DNA from: Leifsonia sp. C5G2
GTDB lineage: Bacteria; Actinomycetota; Actinomycetes; Actinomycetales; Microbacteriaceae
Reading direction: 5' to 3'
Length of the DNA stretch: 64,000 nt
Assembly (NCBI RefSeq): GCF_013359685.1
Contig: NZ_JABFMV010000011.1
Location: 1 to 64,000, forward strand
The position numbers and the translations under genes were made by a program. Position 1 is the stretch's first letter; every line of letters begins with the position of its first letter. The notes under the pieces were generated by a model. That model was not told where the DNA came from, searched no databases, and was given only the letters and a program-made list of their open reading frames with translations. Shown one piece after another: positions 50,694 to 59,515 of this stretch.

Positions 50694-51281
50694 GTGGTCC
50701 GCGTCGTCCTCGCCACGCACAACCCGCACAAGGCGCGCGAGTTCCAGCAGCTGCTCGGCGCGGCCGTGCCCGGTCTCGAGATCGTCGCCTACGACGGCCC
50801 GGAGCCGGTGGAGGACGGCACCAGCTTCGAGGAGAACGCGCTGATCAAGGCGCGCGCCGCGGCCGGGCACACCGGCCTCCCGGCGCTCGCCGACGACTCC
50901 GGCATCTGCGTGGACGTGATGGGCGGCGCGCCCGGCATCTTCTCCGCCCGATGGGCGGGCGCGCACGGCGACGCGCAGGCGAACCTGAGCCTGCTGCTCG
51001 ACCAGCTGGCCGACATCCCGGACACCGACCGCGGTGCGCACTTCACGGCGACGCTCGCGCTGGTCGTCCCCGACGGGGAGCCGACCGTGGTGCAGGGCGT
51101 CTGGCCGGGCCGGATCGCGCGCGAGGCGCGCGGGGAGAACGGCCACGGCTACGACCCGATCTTCGTGCCCGACGGCGGCGAGGCGACCGCGGCGGAGCTG
51201 ACGGCGGAGCAGAAGAACGCCGACAGCCACCGCGCCCGCGCCCTCGCGGCCATCGTCCCGGCGCTGCGCGAGCTCGGCTGA
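50694..51281 (+). CDS. rdgB: Non-canonical purine NTP pyrophosphatase (RdgB/HAM1)
   Basis: A 195-residue enzyme that hydrolyses ITP, XTP and dITP to monophosphates and so keeps damaged purines out of nucleic acids. Motifs: LATHNPHKAREF, FEENALIKARAAA, LADDSGICVD with the metal-binding Asp pair, GIFSARWAG, GHGYDPIFVPDG and SHRARAL. GTG start 2 nt after the rph stop, so translation is probably coupled. Confidence 0.94.
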   Translation: MVRVVLATHNPHKAREFQQLLGAAVPGLEIVAYDGPEPVEDGTSFEENALIKARAAAGHTGLPALADDSGICVDVMGGAPGIFSARWAGAHGDAQANLSLLLDQLADIPDTDRGAHFTATLALVVPDGEPTVVQGVWPGRIAREARGENGHGYDPIFVPDGGEATAAELTAEQKNADSHRARALAAIVPALRELG

Positions 51282-51337
51282 GAACGGCACTCATTCCCAA
51301 CTAGGCCGCAGCCCTGGCGGGAGCGACAAGTTCTCCC

Positions 51338-51343
51338 TACCGT
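51338..51343 (+). promoter_or_regulatory. -10 hexamer of a leaderless promoter
   Basis: TACCGT is followed by 7 nt and the ATG of the cation efflux gene. Confidence 0.45.
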
Positions 51344-51350
51344 AGAAGCG

Positions 51351-52253
51351 ATGAGTCACGACCACGGCCACACCGCCAACCGCAACCGCCTGTCGATCGC
51401 CATCGCCATCGTGGCGACGGTGCTCGTGGTGGAGGTCGTCGGCGCCTGGCTGAGCGGGTCGCTGTCGCTGCTCGCCGACGCCGGGCACATGCTGAGCGAC
51501 CTCGCCGGGCTGATCATCGCGCTCCTGGCGACCATCGTCGCGGCCCGCCCGGCGACGGACCGGCAGACGTTCGGGTTCCGCCGGGCCGAGGTGTTCGGGG
51601 CGCTCATCAACGGCCTCATCCTGGTCGTCGTCGCGGTGAGCGTCACCGTCGGGGCGATCGGCCGGCTGGTGGGCGGCGAGACGGAGGTGCACAGCGTCCC
51701 GATGCTGATCGTCGCCTCGATCGGCCTGGTGGCGAACTTCGGTGCGCTCCTGCTGTTGCGGCCGGCGGCCGGGCACTCGATCAACATGCGCGGCGCCTAC
51801 CTCGAAGTGCTCGGCGACCTGATCGGGTCGGCGACCGTGATCGTCGCGGCCGTCGTCATCCTGACCACCGGATTCATGCCCGCCGACGCGATCGCGTCTC
51901 TGCTCATCGCGGTGCTGATCGTGCCGCGGGCGTTCACGCTGCTGCGGGATGTGGTGCGCGTGCTCAGCGAGGCGGCCCCGGCCGACACGGACGTCGCTCA
52001 GATCCGGGATCACATCCTCGGCACGGCCGGGGTGGTGGCGGTGCACGACGTCCACGTCTGGGCCATCACATCGGGCGCGCCGGTGTTCACGGCACATGTC
52101 GTGTGCGAGCCGGAGGTGTTCCGCTCGGGCCGCACGGGCGTCCTGCTGGACGAGCTCTCGGGCTGCCTGGCGAAGCACTTCGACGTGGAGCACTCCACGT
52201 TCCAGCTCGAACCCGCCGAGCACGCCGCCCACGAGGACGAGTTCCACCGCTGA
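51351..52253 (+). CDS. Cation diffusion facilitator (CzcD/ZitB-type)
   Basis: A 300-residue metal/proton antiporter with six membrane helices. The zinc site HxxxD is seen twice in variant form: LADAGHMLSDLAG in helix 2 and YLEVLGDLIGSA in helix 5. A His-rich start (MSHDHGHT) and a C-terminal cytoplasmic domain (VVAVHDVHVWAITSG, HVVCEPE, KHFDVEHSTFQLE) fit Zn2+/Co2+/Cd2+ exporters. The start is leaderless. It is convergent with the DedA gene through a family 3 inverted repeat. Confidence 0.92.
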   Translation: MSHDHGHTANRNRLSIAIAIVATVLVVEVVGAWLSGSLSLLADAGHMLSDLAGLIIALLATIVAARPATDRQTFGFRRAEVFGALINGLILVVVAVSVTVGAIGRLVGGETEVHSVPMLIVASIGLVANFGALLLLRPAAGHSINMRGAYLEVLGDLIGSATVIVAAVVILTTGFMPADAIASLLIAVLIVPRAFTLLRDVVRVLSEAAPADTDVAQIRDHILGTAGVVAVHDVHVWAITSGAPVFTAHVVCEPEVFRSGRTGVLLDELSGCLAKHFDVEHSTFQLEPAEHAAHEDEFHR

Positions 52254-52265
52254 TTCGGCCGTCAC

Positions 52266-52320
52266 TCGTCACGAATCGCCCCGACACGTGACGAACGGCC
52301 GCGATTCGTGACGAATCGCG
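52266..52320. terminator. Inverted repeat cluster (family 3) between convergent genes
   Basis: TCGTCACGAATCGC (52266-52279) pairs with 52301-52314, and the right half is itself a palindrome, CGCGATTCGT-G-ACGAATCGCG (52300-52320). A third partial copy, CGTGACGAACGGC, lies in between. GATTCGTGxCGAAT also forms the hairpin at 63264-63322. Confidence 0.65.
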
Positions 52321-52325
52321 GAGGG

Positions 52326-53045
52326 TCAGACCTCGGGGTGGGAGGGTGCGGGCGCGTCGACGACGGGCGGCGCGGTCACGTCGTCGGCGGCCGGCTTGCG
52401 CTTCGCCTTCCGCAGCGACTGGAAGTAGTGGAAGAGCGTCGGGATGAGCGTGATGAGCACCGCGCCGATCAGGATGACGTCGATGTAGCTCGAGACGAAG
52501 TCCGCGACCGGCGGGATGTACCCGATCAGGTAGCCGAAGAACGTCAGGCCCGCGCCCCAGAGCAGCGCGCCGATCGCGTTGTACAGCGAGTACTTCTTGT
52601 AGCTCATGTGGCCGACGCCTGCCGCGACCGGCGCGAACGTGCGCACGATGGGCACGAACCGCGCCACGATGATCGCGAGGGCGCCGAAGCGCTCGAAGAA
52701 GGCGTTCGTCCGACGCACGTTCTCCATCGAGAACAAGCCGGACTCCTTCCGCTCGAAGATCCGCGGACCGGCCTTATGGCCGATCAGGTAGCCGACCTCT
52801 CCGCCGAGGAACGCGGCGAACGCGATCGCCAGGCAGACCCACCAGATGTCGACGCCGAACACGAGAGACGTGTGGGTCAGCAGCCCGGAGATGATGAGCA
52901 GGGTGTCGCCCGGGAGCAGGAAGCCGACCAGCAGGCCGGTCTCGGAGAAGACGATCCCCGCGACCACGAGCAGCGCCCACGGACCCGCCGCCGAGATGAT
53001 GGTGTGCGGGTCGAGCCACGGGATGAGGCCGGCGTGATGGATCAC
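52326..53045 (-). CDS. DedA-family membrane protein
   Basis: A 239-residue membrane protein of the DedA/VTT family, whose members flip lipid carriers such as undecaprenyl phosphate. Family segments are GIVFSETGLLVGFLLPGDTLL, GGEVGYLIGHKAG and the conserved GALAIIVARFVPIVRTFAPVAAG, with the essential Glu and Arg residues present. Five to six helices are visible and the last 30 residues are basic then Pro-rich. Start is GTG at 53045. Confidence 0.92.
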   Translation of the reverse strand: MIHHAGLIPWLDPHTIISAAGPWALLVVAGIVFSETGLLVGFLLPGDTLLIISGLLTHTSLVFGVDIWWVCLAIAFAAFLGGEVGYLIGHKAGPRIFERKESGLFSMENVRRTNAFFERFGALAIIVARFVPIVRTFAPVAAGVGHMSYKKYSLYNAIGALLWGAGLTFFGYLIGYIPPVADFVSSYIDVILIGAVLITLIPTLFHYFQSLRKAKRKPAADDVTAPPVVDAPAPSHPEV

Positions 53046-53172
53046 TGTTCTCCATGAGGGATCGGTGGGAAAGCTGAGCCCGAGTTTAGCGTCGGCCCAT
53101 GGCCGGAAGCTGCACGAAGCGTGCGAATTCCCGGTCGCCCGAGAAAGATCATCCCCTGGTCTGACCCACCGG

Positions 53173-53254
53173 TGCGGGAGAAGGGACTCGAACCCTCACG
53201 CCGTGAAGCACAGGAACCTAAATCCTGCGTGTCTGCCAGTTTCACCACTCCCGC
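53173..53254 (-). tRNA. tRNA-Leu (anticodon UAG)
   Basis: An 82-nt cloverleaf with a long variable arm, as expected for leucine. The anticodon loop reads TTTAGGT on the minus strand. The acceptor stem GCGGGAG pairs with CTCCCGC, followed by discriminator A. CCA is not fully encoded; the template continues CCG. Confidence 0.95.
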
Positions 53255-53271
53255 GACGCGTCAGCGCGCGG

Positions 53272-54309
53272 CTACGACATTAGCTCATGCACGCGCGGAG
53301 CGACCTCGGTGCCGTAGAGCTCGATCGAGCGCATGAGGTCCTCGTGCGGCAGCGTCCCGTTGCTCATCTTGATGTCGAAGCGGGAGGCGCCGAGCCCCTT
53401 CGCGGCGTACGCGATCTTCTGCGCGACGGTCTCCGGCGAGCCGACGACGAGCGCGCCGTCCGGCCCCGCCTCGTGCTCGAACCGGGCGCGGGATGCGGGC
53501 GGCCAGCCGCGCTCCCGGCCGATGCGGTTGGTCATCACCTCGTAGTGCGGCCAGAGGGTGTCCTTCGCCTCCTGGTCGGTCTCGGCGATGAAGCCGGGGG
53601 AGTGGACGCCGATCGGCAGCGTCGTGTCCTGGCCGAACTGCTCCAGCGCCTTGCGGTACAGCTCCGCCAGCGGCTGGAAGCGCATCGGGCCGCCGCCGAT
53701 GATCGCGAGCACGAGCGGGAAGCCGTAGTGGGCGGCGCGGACGACCGACTCCGGGCTGCCGCCGACACCGACCCAGGTCTTCAGCAGGCCGTGCTCGACG
53801 TGCGGATAGACGGACTGCTCGGTGAGCGGAGCGCGGAGCTCGCCCGTCCAGGTGACGGGCTGCTGCTTGCGCACCTCGGCGAACAGCGCGAGTTTCTCCT
53901 CGAACAGCTCCTCGTACTTCGCCAGGTCGAGACCGAAGAGCGGGAACGACTCGATGAACGACCCGCGGCCGAGGATCACCTCGGCGCGGCCTCCCGAGAC
54001 GCCGTCGAGCGTGGCGAACCGCTGGAAGACGCGCACCGGGTCGTCGGAGCTCAGCACGGTGACGGCCGAGCCGAGGTGGATGCGCTCGGTCCGGCCGGCG
54101 ATCGCCGCCAGCACGACCTCGGGCGCGGACACGGCGAAGTCGGAGCGGTGGTGCTCGCCGATGCCGAAGAAGTCGAGGCCGACGCGGTCGGCCAGCACCC
54201 CCTCCGCGACCACGTTGCGCAGCACCTGCGCCTGGGGCAGCGCGGCCCCGTCGGAGTCCAGCGTCACGTCGCCGAACGTGTCGATCCCGAGTTCGAGTGT
54301 CCCGGCCAT
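53272..54309 (-). CDS. LLM-class flavin-dependent oxidoreductase
   Basis: A 345-residue luciferase-like monooxygenase. Family features are LELGIDTFGDV at the start, FFGIGEHHRSDFAVSAPEVVLAAIAGRTERI, LGSAVTVLSSDDPVRVFQRFATLD, GRAEVILGRGSF and the Gly/Pro-rich VGVGGSPESVVRAAHYGFPL. It would use reduced FMN or F420; which cannot be told. ATG at 54309 is preferred to one 18 nt upstream because GAGGGG lies at the right distance. The substrate is unknown. Confidence 0.88.
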   Translation of the reverse strand: MAGTLELGIDTFGDVTLDSDGAALPQAQVLRNVVAEGVLADRVGLDFFGIGEHHRSDFAVSAPEVVLAAIAGRTERIHLGSAVTVLSSDDPVRVFQRFATLDGVSGGRAEVILGRGSFIESFPLFGLDLAKYEELFEEKLALFAEVRKQQPVTWTGELRAPLTEQSVYPHVEHGLLKTWVGVGGSPESVVRAAHYGFPLVLAIIGGGPMRFQPLAELYRKALEQFGQDTTLPIGVHSPGFIAETDQEAKDTLWPHYEVMTNRIGRERGWPPASRARFEHEAGPDGALVVGSPETVAQKIAYAAKGLGASRFDIKMSNGTLPHEDLMRSIELYGTEVAPRVHELMS

Positions 54310-54373
54310 GTCATCCCCTCGATTCATGCGTCTGCATGGATGCTAGCGCGACGCGTTTCGAGGGTATTCCCGA

Positions 54374-55639
54374 TCAAGCCGGGCGCGCCCTCCGCGGGAC
54401 GTAGCGCGGGATGTAGCGCGCCAGCATCGCGGCGCCCGCCAGCCCGAGCACGCCCATCACCCCGCTGGCGAACGAGATGGAGACGAGCGCGGTCAGGAGC
54501 GAGACGAACAGGGGAGCCGCCGCCTGCCCGGCGTCGGCCGAGAACCGCCACGCGCCGAGGAAGGGGGCAGGATGGTCCTTCGGAGCGAGGTCGGCCCCGA
54601 GCGTCATCACGATGCCCGATCCGATGCCGTTCGCGACCGACAGGAACAGCGAGACGCCGATGTACCAGGTGACGTTCGACGGCAGGTCGTGGGAGAAGGC
54701 GAGGACGATGAACCCCGCGCCGAGTCCGAGCATCGACGGGATCGCGCTCCACATGCGGCCGAACCGGTCCATGATCTGCCCGCTGGCGTAGAACAGGGCG
54801 AAGTCGACCGCCCCCGCGATGCCGATGATCAGCGCCGTGTTCGACTCGCTCAGCCCGATGGACACGGCCCAGAGCGGCAGCAGCACCGTGCGCGCCGAGC
54901 GGATCGCGGCGACCAGGGAGACCCCCGCGCCCATCCGCAGCAGCACCTCGCGGAACGACCAGATCGTGCGGAACAGCCCGTGCGTGCGCTCCTCGGCGTC
55001 CTCCTCGCCCTCGGTGACGCGCTCGCCGCGTTCGTCGGCGACGCGGGCGGACGGTCCGAACATCTTCTCCGGGTCGGGCAGGGCGATCAGCACGACCACC
55101 GAGCCGAGGCAGCTGACGATGAAGATCCAGAACACCGACTGCGTCGATCCCGTCGCGCTGATGACGAGGGAGGCGATCAGCGGCCCGACGAACCATCCCG
55201 CGCGGAAGATGCCGCCCAACGTCGACAGCGCCCGCGCCCGGTACTGGACGGGAACGTACGAGGTCATGAAGGCGTGCCGGGCGAGCGCGAACACCGCGGT
55301 CGCGATCCCGACGAGGAAGATGCCGGCCATCAGCACCCAGTAGTTCGGCGCGACCAGGCAGACCGCGACGCCGGCGATGGCGACGGCGGCCGCGCCGATC
55401 ATCGAGGTGCGCTCGCCCAGGCGGGAGACCACCCAGCCGCTCGGGATGTCGCCGGCCAGCTCGCCGAGCATCACCATGGAGGCGATGAAGCCGGCCATCG
55501 CCAGTCCTGCACCGAGGTTGCCGGCGGCGACGGGGATGATCGGGATGATCGCGCCCTCCCCGATCGAGAAGAGCAGCGTCGGGAGGAAGGCGGCGAGGGC
55601 GACGGAGCGGAAGCTGAACGGGCGCTCGTCGGAAGTCAT
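54374..55639 (-). CDS. MFS transporter
   Basis: A 421-residue transporter with 12 predicted helices and a central charged cytoplasmic loop at about 185-225 (ERGERVTEGEEDAEERTHG). The motif-A-like loop after helix 2 reads DIPSGWVVSRLGERTS, and the equivalent in the second half is GQIMDRFGRMWS. The pattern is drug/proton antiporter-like, but the substrate is not evident. ATG at 55639 follows a TACGGT -10 by 9 nt. It is divergent from prfB. Confidence 0.88.
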   Translation of the reverse strand: MTSDERPFSFRSVALAAFLPTLLFSIGEGAIIPIIPVAAGNLGAGLAMAGFIASMVMLGELAGDIPSGWVVSRLGERTSMIGAAAVAIAGVAVCLVAPNYWVLMAGIFLVGIATAVFALARHAFMTSYVPVQYRARALSTLGGIFRAGWFVGPLIASLVISATGSTQSVFWIFIVSCLGSVVVLIALPDPEKMFGPSARVADERGERVTEGEEDAEERTHGLFRTIWSFREVLLRMGAGVSLVAAIRSARTVLLPLWAVSIGLSESNTALIIGIAGAVDFALFYASGQIMDRFGRMWSAIPSMLGLGAGFIVLAFSHDLPSNVTWYIGVSLFLSVANGIGSGIVMTLGADLAPKDHPAPFLGAWRFSADAGQAAAPLFVSLLTALVSISFASGVMGVLGLAGAAMLARYIPRYVPRRARPA

Positions 55640-55648
55640 GTCGTTAAC

Positions 55649-55706
55649 ACCGTACAACTTTCGGCGGGGGTCTCCCGCCCGGCGGTGAGGCTCGGGCCGG
55701 TAGGCT
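55649..55706. promoter_or_regulatory. Divergent promoters of the MFS gene and prfB
   Basis: TACGGT on the minus strand (55649-55654) lies 9 nt before the MFS ATG. TAGGCT on the plus strand (55701-55706) lies 10 nt before the prfB ATG. Both predict very short or absent leaders. Confidence 0.45.
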
Positions 55707-55716
55707 GGATGCCGAC

Positions 55717-56835
55717 ATGATCGAACTCGACCTCTCCTCCCAGATCGCGGACCTGCGCTCCACCTTCTCCGACATCACCGCGGTCGTCGACGTGCCGAAG
55801 CTGCGCGCCGAGATCGCCGAGCTCAGCGAGCAGGCCGGGGCGCCCGACCTCTGGGACGACACCGCCAACGCGCAGAAGGTGACCAGCGCGCTCAGTCACC
55901 GTCAGGCCGAGCTGTCGCGCATCACCGCCATCGAGCAGCGGCTCGACGACCTCGAGGTGCTGGTCGAGCTGGCCAACGAGGCGGAGGACGAGGAGTCCGC
56001 CGCGGAGGCGCGCGCCGAACTGCAGTCGCTGCAGACCGCACTGGGCGACCTCGAGGTGCAGACCCTGCTGAGCGGGGAGTACGACGATCGCTCGGCGATC
56101 GTGACCATCCGGTCCGGTGCGGGCGGCGACGACGCCACCGACTTCGCCGAGATGCTCATGCGCATGTACCTCCGCTGGGCGGAGCAGCACAAGTACCCGG
56201 TCAAAGTGATGGACACGTCCTACGCGGAGGGCGCGGGCATCAAGTCGGCCACCTTCGAGGTGGACGCGCCGTACGCCTTCGGCACCCTGTCGGTCGAGGC
56301 CGGCACGCACCGGCTGGCGCGCATCAGTCCGTTCGGTTCGGCCGACAAGCGGCAGACGTCGTTCGCCGCGGTCGAGGTCATCCCGCTCATGGAGGAGGCG
56401 ACCGAGGTCGAGGTCCCCGAGGGCGACATCCGCGTCGACGTGTTCCGGTCCTCGGGGCCCGGCGGTCAGTCGGTCAACACGACCGACTCCGCGGTGCGCA
56501 TCACCCACCTCCCGACCGGCCTCGTCGTCTCGATGCAGAACGAGAAGTCGCAGATCCAGAACCGTGCAGCGGCCATGCGCGTCCTCCAGACCCGGCTGCT
56601 CCTGCTGCAGCGCGAGGAGGAGGCGGCCAAGAAGAAGGAGCTCGCCGGCACCATCACCGCGAGCTGGGGCGACCAGATGCGCTCCTACTTCCTCTACGGC
56701 CAGCAGCTGGTGAAGGACCTCCGCACGGGCTACGAGTCGGGCAACCCGAGTGCCGTCTTCGACGGCGACCTCGACGGCTTCATCGCGGCGGGCATCCGCT
56801 GGCGTGCGGGCAACAAGGCCGACGCCGACTCCTGA
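55717..56835 (+). CDS. prfB: Peptide chain release factor 2
   Basis: A 372-residue release factor for UGA and UAA stop codons. The stop-codon-recognising SPF tripeptide is in [15 protein letters not shown] and the catalytic GGQ in [20 protein letters not shown]. The reading frame is continuous, so the autoregulatory +1 frameshift of many bacterial prfB genes is absent. A hairpin follows, then ftsE: the prfB-ftsE-ftsX-smpB order is common in actinobacteria. Confidence 0.97.
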   Translation: MIELDLSSQIADLRSTFSDITAVVDVPKLRAEIAELSEQAGAPDLWDDTANAQKVTSALSHRQAELSRITAIEQRLDDLEVLVELANEAEDEESAAEARAELQSLQTALGDLEVQTLLSGEYDDRSAIVTIRSGAGGDDATDFAEMLMRMYLRWAEQHKYPVKVMDTSYAEGAGIKSATFEVDAPYAFGTLSVEAGTHRLARISPFGSADKRQTSFAAVEVIPLMEEATEVEVPEGDIRVDVFRSSGPGGQSVNTTDSAVRITHLPTGLVVSMQNEKSQIQNRAAAMRVLQTRLLLLQREEEAAKKKELAGTITASWGDQMRSYFLYGQQLVKDLRTGYESGNPSAVFDGDLDGFIAAGIRWRAGNKADADS

Positions 56836-56853
56836 TCGCGCAAAGGCGACGTG

Positions 56854-56892
56854 CGGCGGCCGTCCGGCTCGCTGTCAGGCTTGCGGCCGCCG
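56854..56892 (+). terminator. Possible terminator after prfB
   Basis: CGGCGGCCG (56854-56862) pairs with CGGCCGCCG (56884-56892) around a 21-nt loop. No T-run; the loop is long. Confidence 0.35.
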
Positions 56893-56927
56893 GGCATGTC
56901 GCTACTGCGGATCGCCGCGCGACTGCA

Positions 56928-56933
56928 TAGTCT
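56928..56933 (+). promoter_or_regulatory. -10 hexamer of the ftsEX promoter
   Basis: TAGTCT is followed by 9 nt and the ftsE ATG, again without a leader sequence. Confidence 0.45.
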
Positions 56934-56942
56934 CGAACAGTC

Positions 56943-58037
56943 ATGATCCGGTTCGAACACGTATCCAAGCAGTACCCGGGCACAGCGCGCCCGGCGCTGA
57001 ACGGCATCAACCTCGAAGTGCTGCGCGGAGAGTTCGTCTTCCTCGTCGGCGCGTCGGGGTCGGGCAAGTCCAGCTGCCTCCGCCTCATCCTCAAAGAGGA
57101 GAAGCCGACCAAGGGCAGGATCCACGTGCTGGGGCAGGACCTCGGCACGATCTCCTCCCGCAAGGTCCCCTACTTCCGCCGCAACATCGGCGTCGTCTTC
57201 CAGGACTTCCGCCTGCTCCCGAACAAGACGGTCTTCCAGAACGTCGCGTTCACGCTGCAGGTGATCGGCAAGTCGCGCGGCTTCATCCAGGAGGCCGTCC
57301 CGGACGTGCTGAAGATGGTCGGACTCGACGGCAAGGCCCAGCGCCTGCCGCACGAGCTCTCCGGCGGTGAGCAGCAGCGTGTCGCGATCGCCCGTGCGGT
57401 GGTCAACAAGCCGCAGGTGCTGCTGGCCGACGAGCCGACCGGAAACCTGGACCCTGCGACGAGCGCCGGCATCATGGCCGTGCTCGAGCGCATCAACGCC
57501 GGAGGCACCACGGTGCTCATGGCAACGCACGAGGCGGCGATCGTCGACCAGATGAAGCGCCGCGTGATCGAACTCGTCGGCGGCCAGATCGTGCGCGACG
57601 AGCGGCACGGCGGGTACGGCTTCACCGCCGCCATCCCGGTCGCCCAGCCGCTGGAGCGCGACGAGCCCGTCACCGCGGGGACCCCGGTGTTCGCCGGGGC
57701 CGCGGCCGGATCGCACATCGCGGGCGCCGCGGCCCACGCCGAGCCGATGACCCGTCCGAACGCTCCGACCTCGACGCCGACGGCGCCCGTGTCGGTGCCG
57801 CAGCACACCGCGCCGGTGCAGCGGGTGCAGCAGCAGCCGGCCCCGCAGCAGCCGGCCCAGCCGCAGCAGCCGTCGGCCTACCCGCCGCCGCAGCAGTTCG
57901 CGACCGCGCCCGTCCCTCCGGCGCCCTCCTCGGAGGAGCTGCCCGACCACCTCAACTTCACGGCGAACCTCGACCTCAGCGGTCTGCGCGAGGGCTCCGA
58001 CCGTGAGGGCGACCAGAATGTGGGGCCGACGAAATGA
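56943..58037 (+). CDS. ftsE: Cell-division ATPase FtsE with long Pro/Gln-rich C-terminal tail
   Basis: A 364-residue protein; FtsE is normally about 230. The ATPase domain (1-220) is complete: Walker [14 protein letters not shown]-loop [13 protein letters not shown], signature [11 protein letters not shown], Walker [13 protein letters not shown] and switch His in MATHEAAI. From about residue 235 a tail of roughly 130 residues follows, rich in Pro, Gln and Ala ([19 protein letters not shown]). It ends in a compact, possibly conserved segment, [19 protein letters not shown]. FtsE with FtsX activates cell-wall hydrolases at the division site. It overlaps ftsX by 4 nt (ATGA). Confidence 0.95.
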   Translation: MIRFEHVSKQYPGTARPALNGINLEVLRGEFVFLVGASGSGKSSCLRLILKEEKPTKGRIHVLGQDLGTISSRKVPYFRRNIGVVFQDFRLLPNKTVFQNVAFTLQVIGKSRGFIQEAVPDVLKMVGLDGKAQRLPHELSGGEQQRVAIARAVVNKPQVLLADEPTGNLDPATSAGIMAVLERINAGGTTVLMATHEAAIVDQMKRRVIELVGGQIVRDERHGGYGFTAAIPVAQPLERDEPVTAGTPVFAGAAAGSHIAGAAAHAEPMTRPNAPTSTPTAPVSVPQHTAPVQRVQQQPAPQQPAQPQQPSAYPPPQQFATAPVPPAPSSEELPDHLNFTANLDLSGLREGSDREGDQNVGPTK

Positions 58038-58939
58038 GATTAGGACTCATCTGGTCGGAGGTCGGCAACGGCCTCCGCCGCAACCTCTCCATGGTCGTCT
58101 CGGTCGTGCTGGTGACCTTCATCTCCCTGACCTTCGTGGGCACCGCCGTGCTGCTGCAGCTGCAGATCGGCCAGATGAAGACGTACTGGTACGACCGTGC
58201 CCAGGTCGCCGTGTACCTCTGCACGCCGACCGACAACTGCGCGAGCGGCCCGGCGAGCGACCAGACCGTCGAGGCGGTCAAGAAGCAGCTGGAGTCGCCC
58301 GAGCTCTCGCCCTACATCCAGAAGTTCTACTTCCAGGACCAGAAGCAGGGCTACGAGCAGTTCAAGGAGCAGTTCAAGGGCAACCAGATCGCCGACTTCG
58401 TCACGCCGGACATGATCCCGCAGACGTTCTGGGTGAATCTGAAGGACCCGAACCAGTCCGCGGTGCTCACCGAGACCCTGTCCGGGTCGGCCGGTGTGCA
58501 GAGCGTCGTGGACCAGCGCAGCTACCTGGATCAGATCTTCAGCATCCTGAACGCGGCCAGCTACACGGCCATCGGCGTCGCCGCGCTGATGCTGATCGCG
58601 GCCGTGCTGCTGATCGCGACCACGATCCGGCTCTCCGCGTTCTCGCGCCGGAGGGAGATCGGGATCATGCGGCTGGTCGGCGCGTCGAACCGCTTCATCC
58701 AGACCCCGTTCATCATCGAGGGCGTGATCGCGGCGCTCGTCGGCTCGATCCTCGCTTCGGTGGTGATCGGACTCGGCGTGCAGTTCTTCGTCCGCGGGTA
58801 CCTGAGCGAGCGCATCCAGTCGATCAACTTCGTCGGGATGGAGCAGGCCTGGCTGGTCATCCCCATCCTGGTCGTGATCGGCGTGGTGCTCGCCGCGGCC
58901 TCCGCGAACTTCGCGATCAAGCGCTACCTGAAGGTCTAG
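58034..58939 (+). CDS. ftsX: Cell-division permease-like protein FtsX
   Basis: A 301-residue membrane protein with four helices: one near 22-45, then a large extracellular domain (about 50-170, with a CTPTDNC pair of cysteines that may form a disulfide), then three helices near 178-200, 225-250 and 270-290. The FtsX family signature [21 protein letters not shown] follows helix 2. It works with FtsE to control peptidoglycan hydrolases. The start overlaps the ftsE stop. Confidence 0.96.
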   Translation: MRLGLIWSEVGNGLRRNLSMVVSVVLVTFISLTFVGTAVLLQLQIGQMKTYWYDRAQVAVYLCTPTDNCASGPASDQTVEAVKKQLESPELSPYIQKFYFQDQKQGYEQFKEQFKGNQIADFVTPDMIPQTFWVNLKDPNQSAVLTETLSGSAGVQSVVDQRSYLDQIFSILNAASYTAIGVAALMLIAAVLLIATTIRLSAFSRRREIGIMRLVGASNRFIQTPFIIEGVIAALVGSILASVVIGLGVQFFVRGYLSERIQSINFVGMEQAWLVIPILVVIGVVLAAASANFAIKRYLKV

Positions 58940-59016
58940 GGGCCTCCCTGCGCTAGACTGGTCCGCTGCCCCCGCGAACCCGCGGGTGCATCCGGCGTCG
59001 ACGTGAGGAGTGAGCC

Positions 59017-59493
59017 GTGCCGAAGGAACGTGGCCAGAAGGTCGTGGCCACCAATCGCCGTGCGCGCCACGACTACCTGATCGAGGACACCTTCGAGGCC
59101 GGTCTCGTGCTGACCGGAACAGAGGTGAAGTCGCTGCGGCTGGGCAGGGCGTCGCTCGTCGACGGCTACGGCTTCGTCGACGGCGGCGAGGCGTGGCTCG
59201 ACGCCGTGCACATCCCGGAATACGCCGACGGCACCTGGAACAACCACGCGCCCCGGCGCAAGCGCAAGCTGCTGCTGCACAAGGCGCAGATCCTCAAGAT
59301 CGAGAGCAAGGTGAAGCAAGGCGGGTACACCATCGTGCCGCTCTCGATCTACTTCAACGACGGCCGGGCGAAGGTCGAGATCGCGGTCGCGAAGGGCAAG
59401 CGCGAGTACGACAAGCGCCAGGCGCTGCGCGAGCGCCAGGACAAGCGCGAGGCGGACCGGGCCATGTCGACCCGCAACCACCTGGGCGAGTGA
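59017..59493 (+). CDS. smpB: SsrA-binding protein SmpB
   Basis: A 158-residue RNA-binding protein that carries tmRNA to stalled ribosomes. Family segments: [58 protein letters not shown] and the C-terminal [25 protein letters not shown], which becomes helical in the ribosome. The start is GTG at 59017 after GAGGAGTGA. A TAGACT hexamer near 58963 may be its -10. Its RNA partner ssrA lies 2.3 kb downstream. Confidence 0.96.
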   Translation: MPKERGQKVVATNRRARHDYLIEDTFEAGLVLTGTEVKSLRLGRASLVDGYGFVDGGEAWLDAVHIPEYADGTWNNHAPRRKRKLLLHKAQILKIESKVKQGGYTIVPLSIYFNDGRAKVEIAVAKGKREYDKRQALRERQDKREADRAMSTRNHLGE

Positions 59494-59515
59494 CCGGCGG
59501 TGCGAGACTAGCCCC

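Noticed and set aside
55717-55800. Programmed frameshift at the start of prfB
   Set aside because: The reading frame is continuous and no internal in-frame TGA occurs near codon 26.
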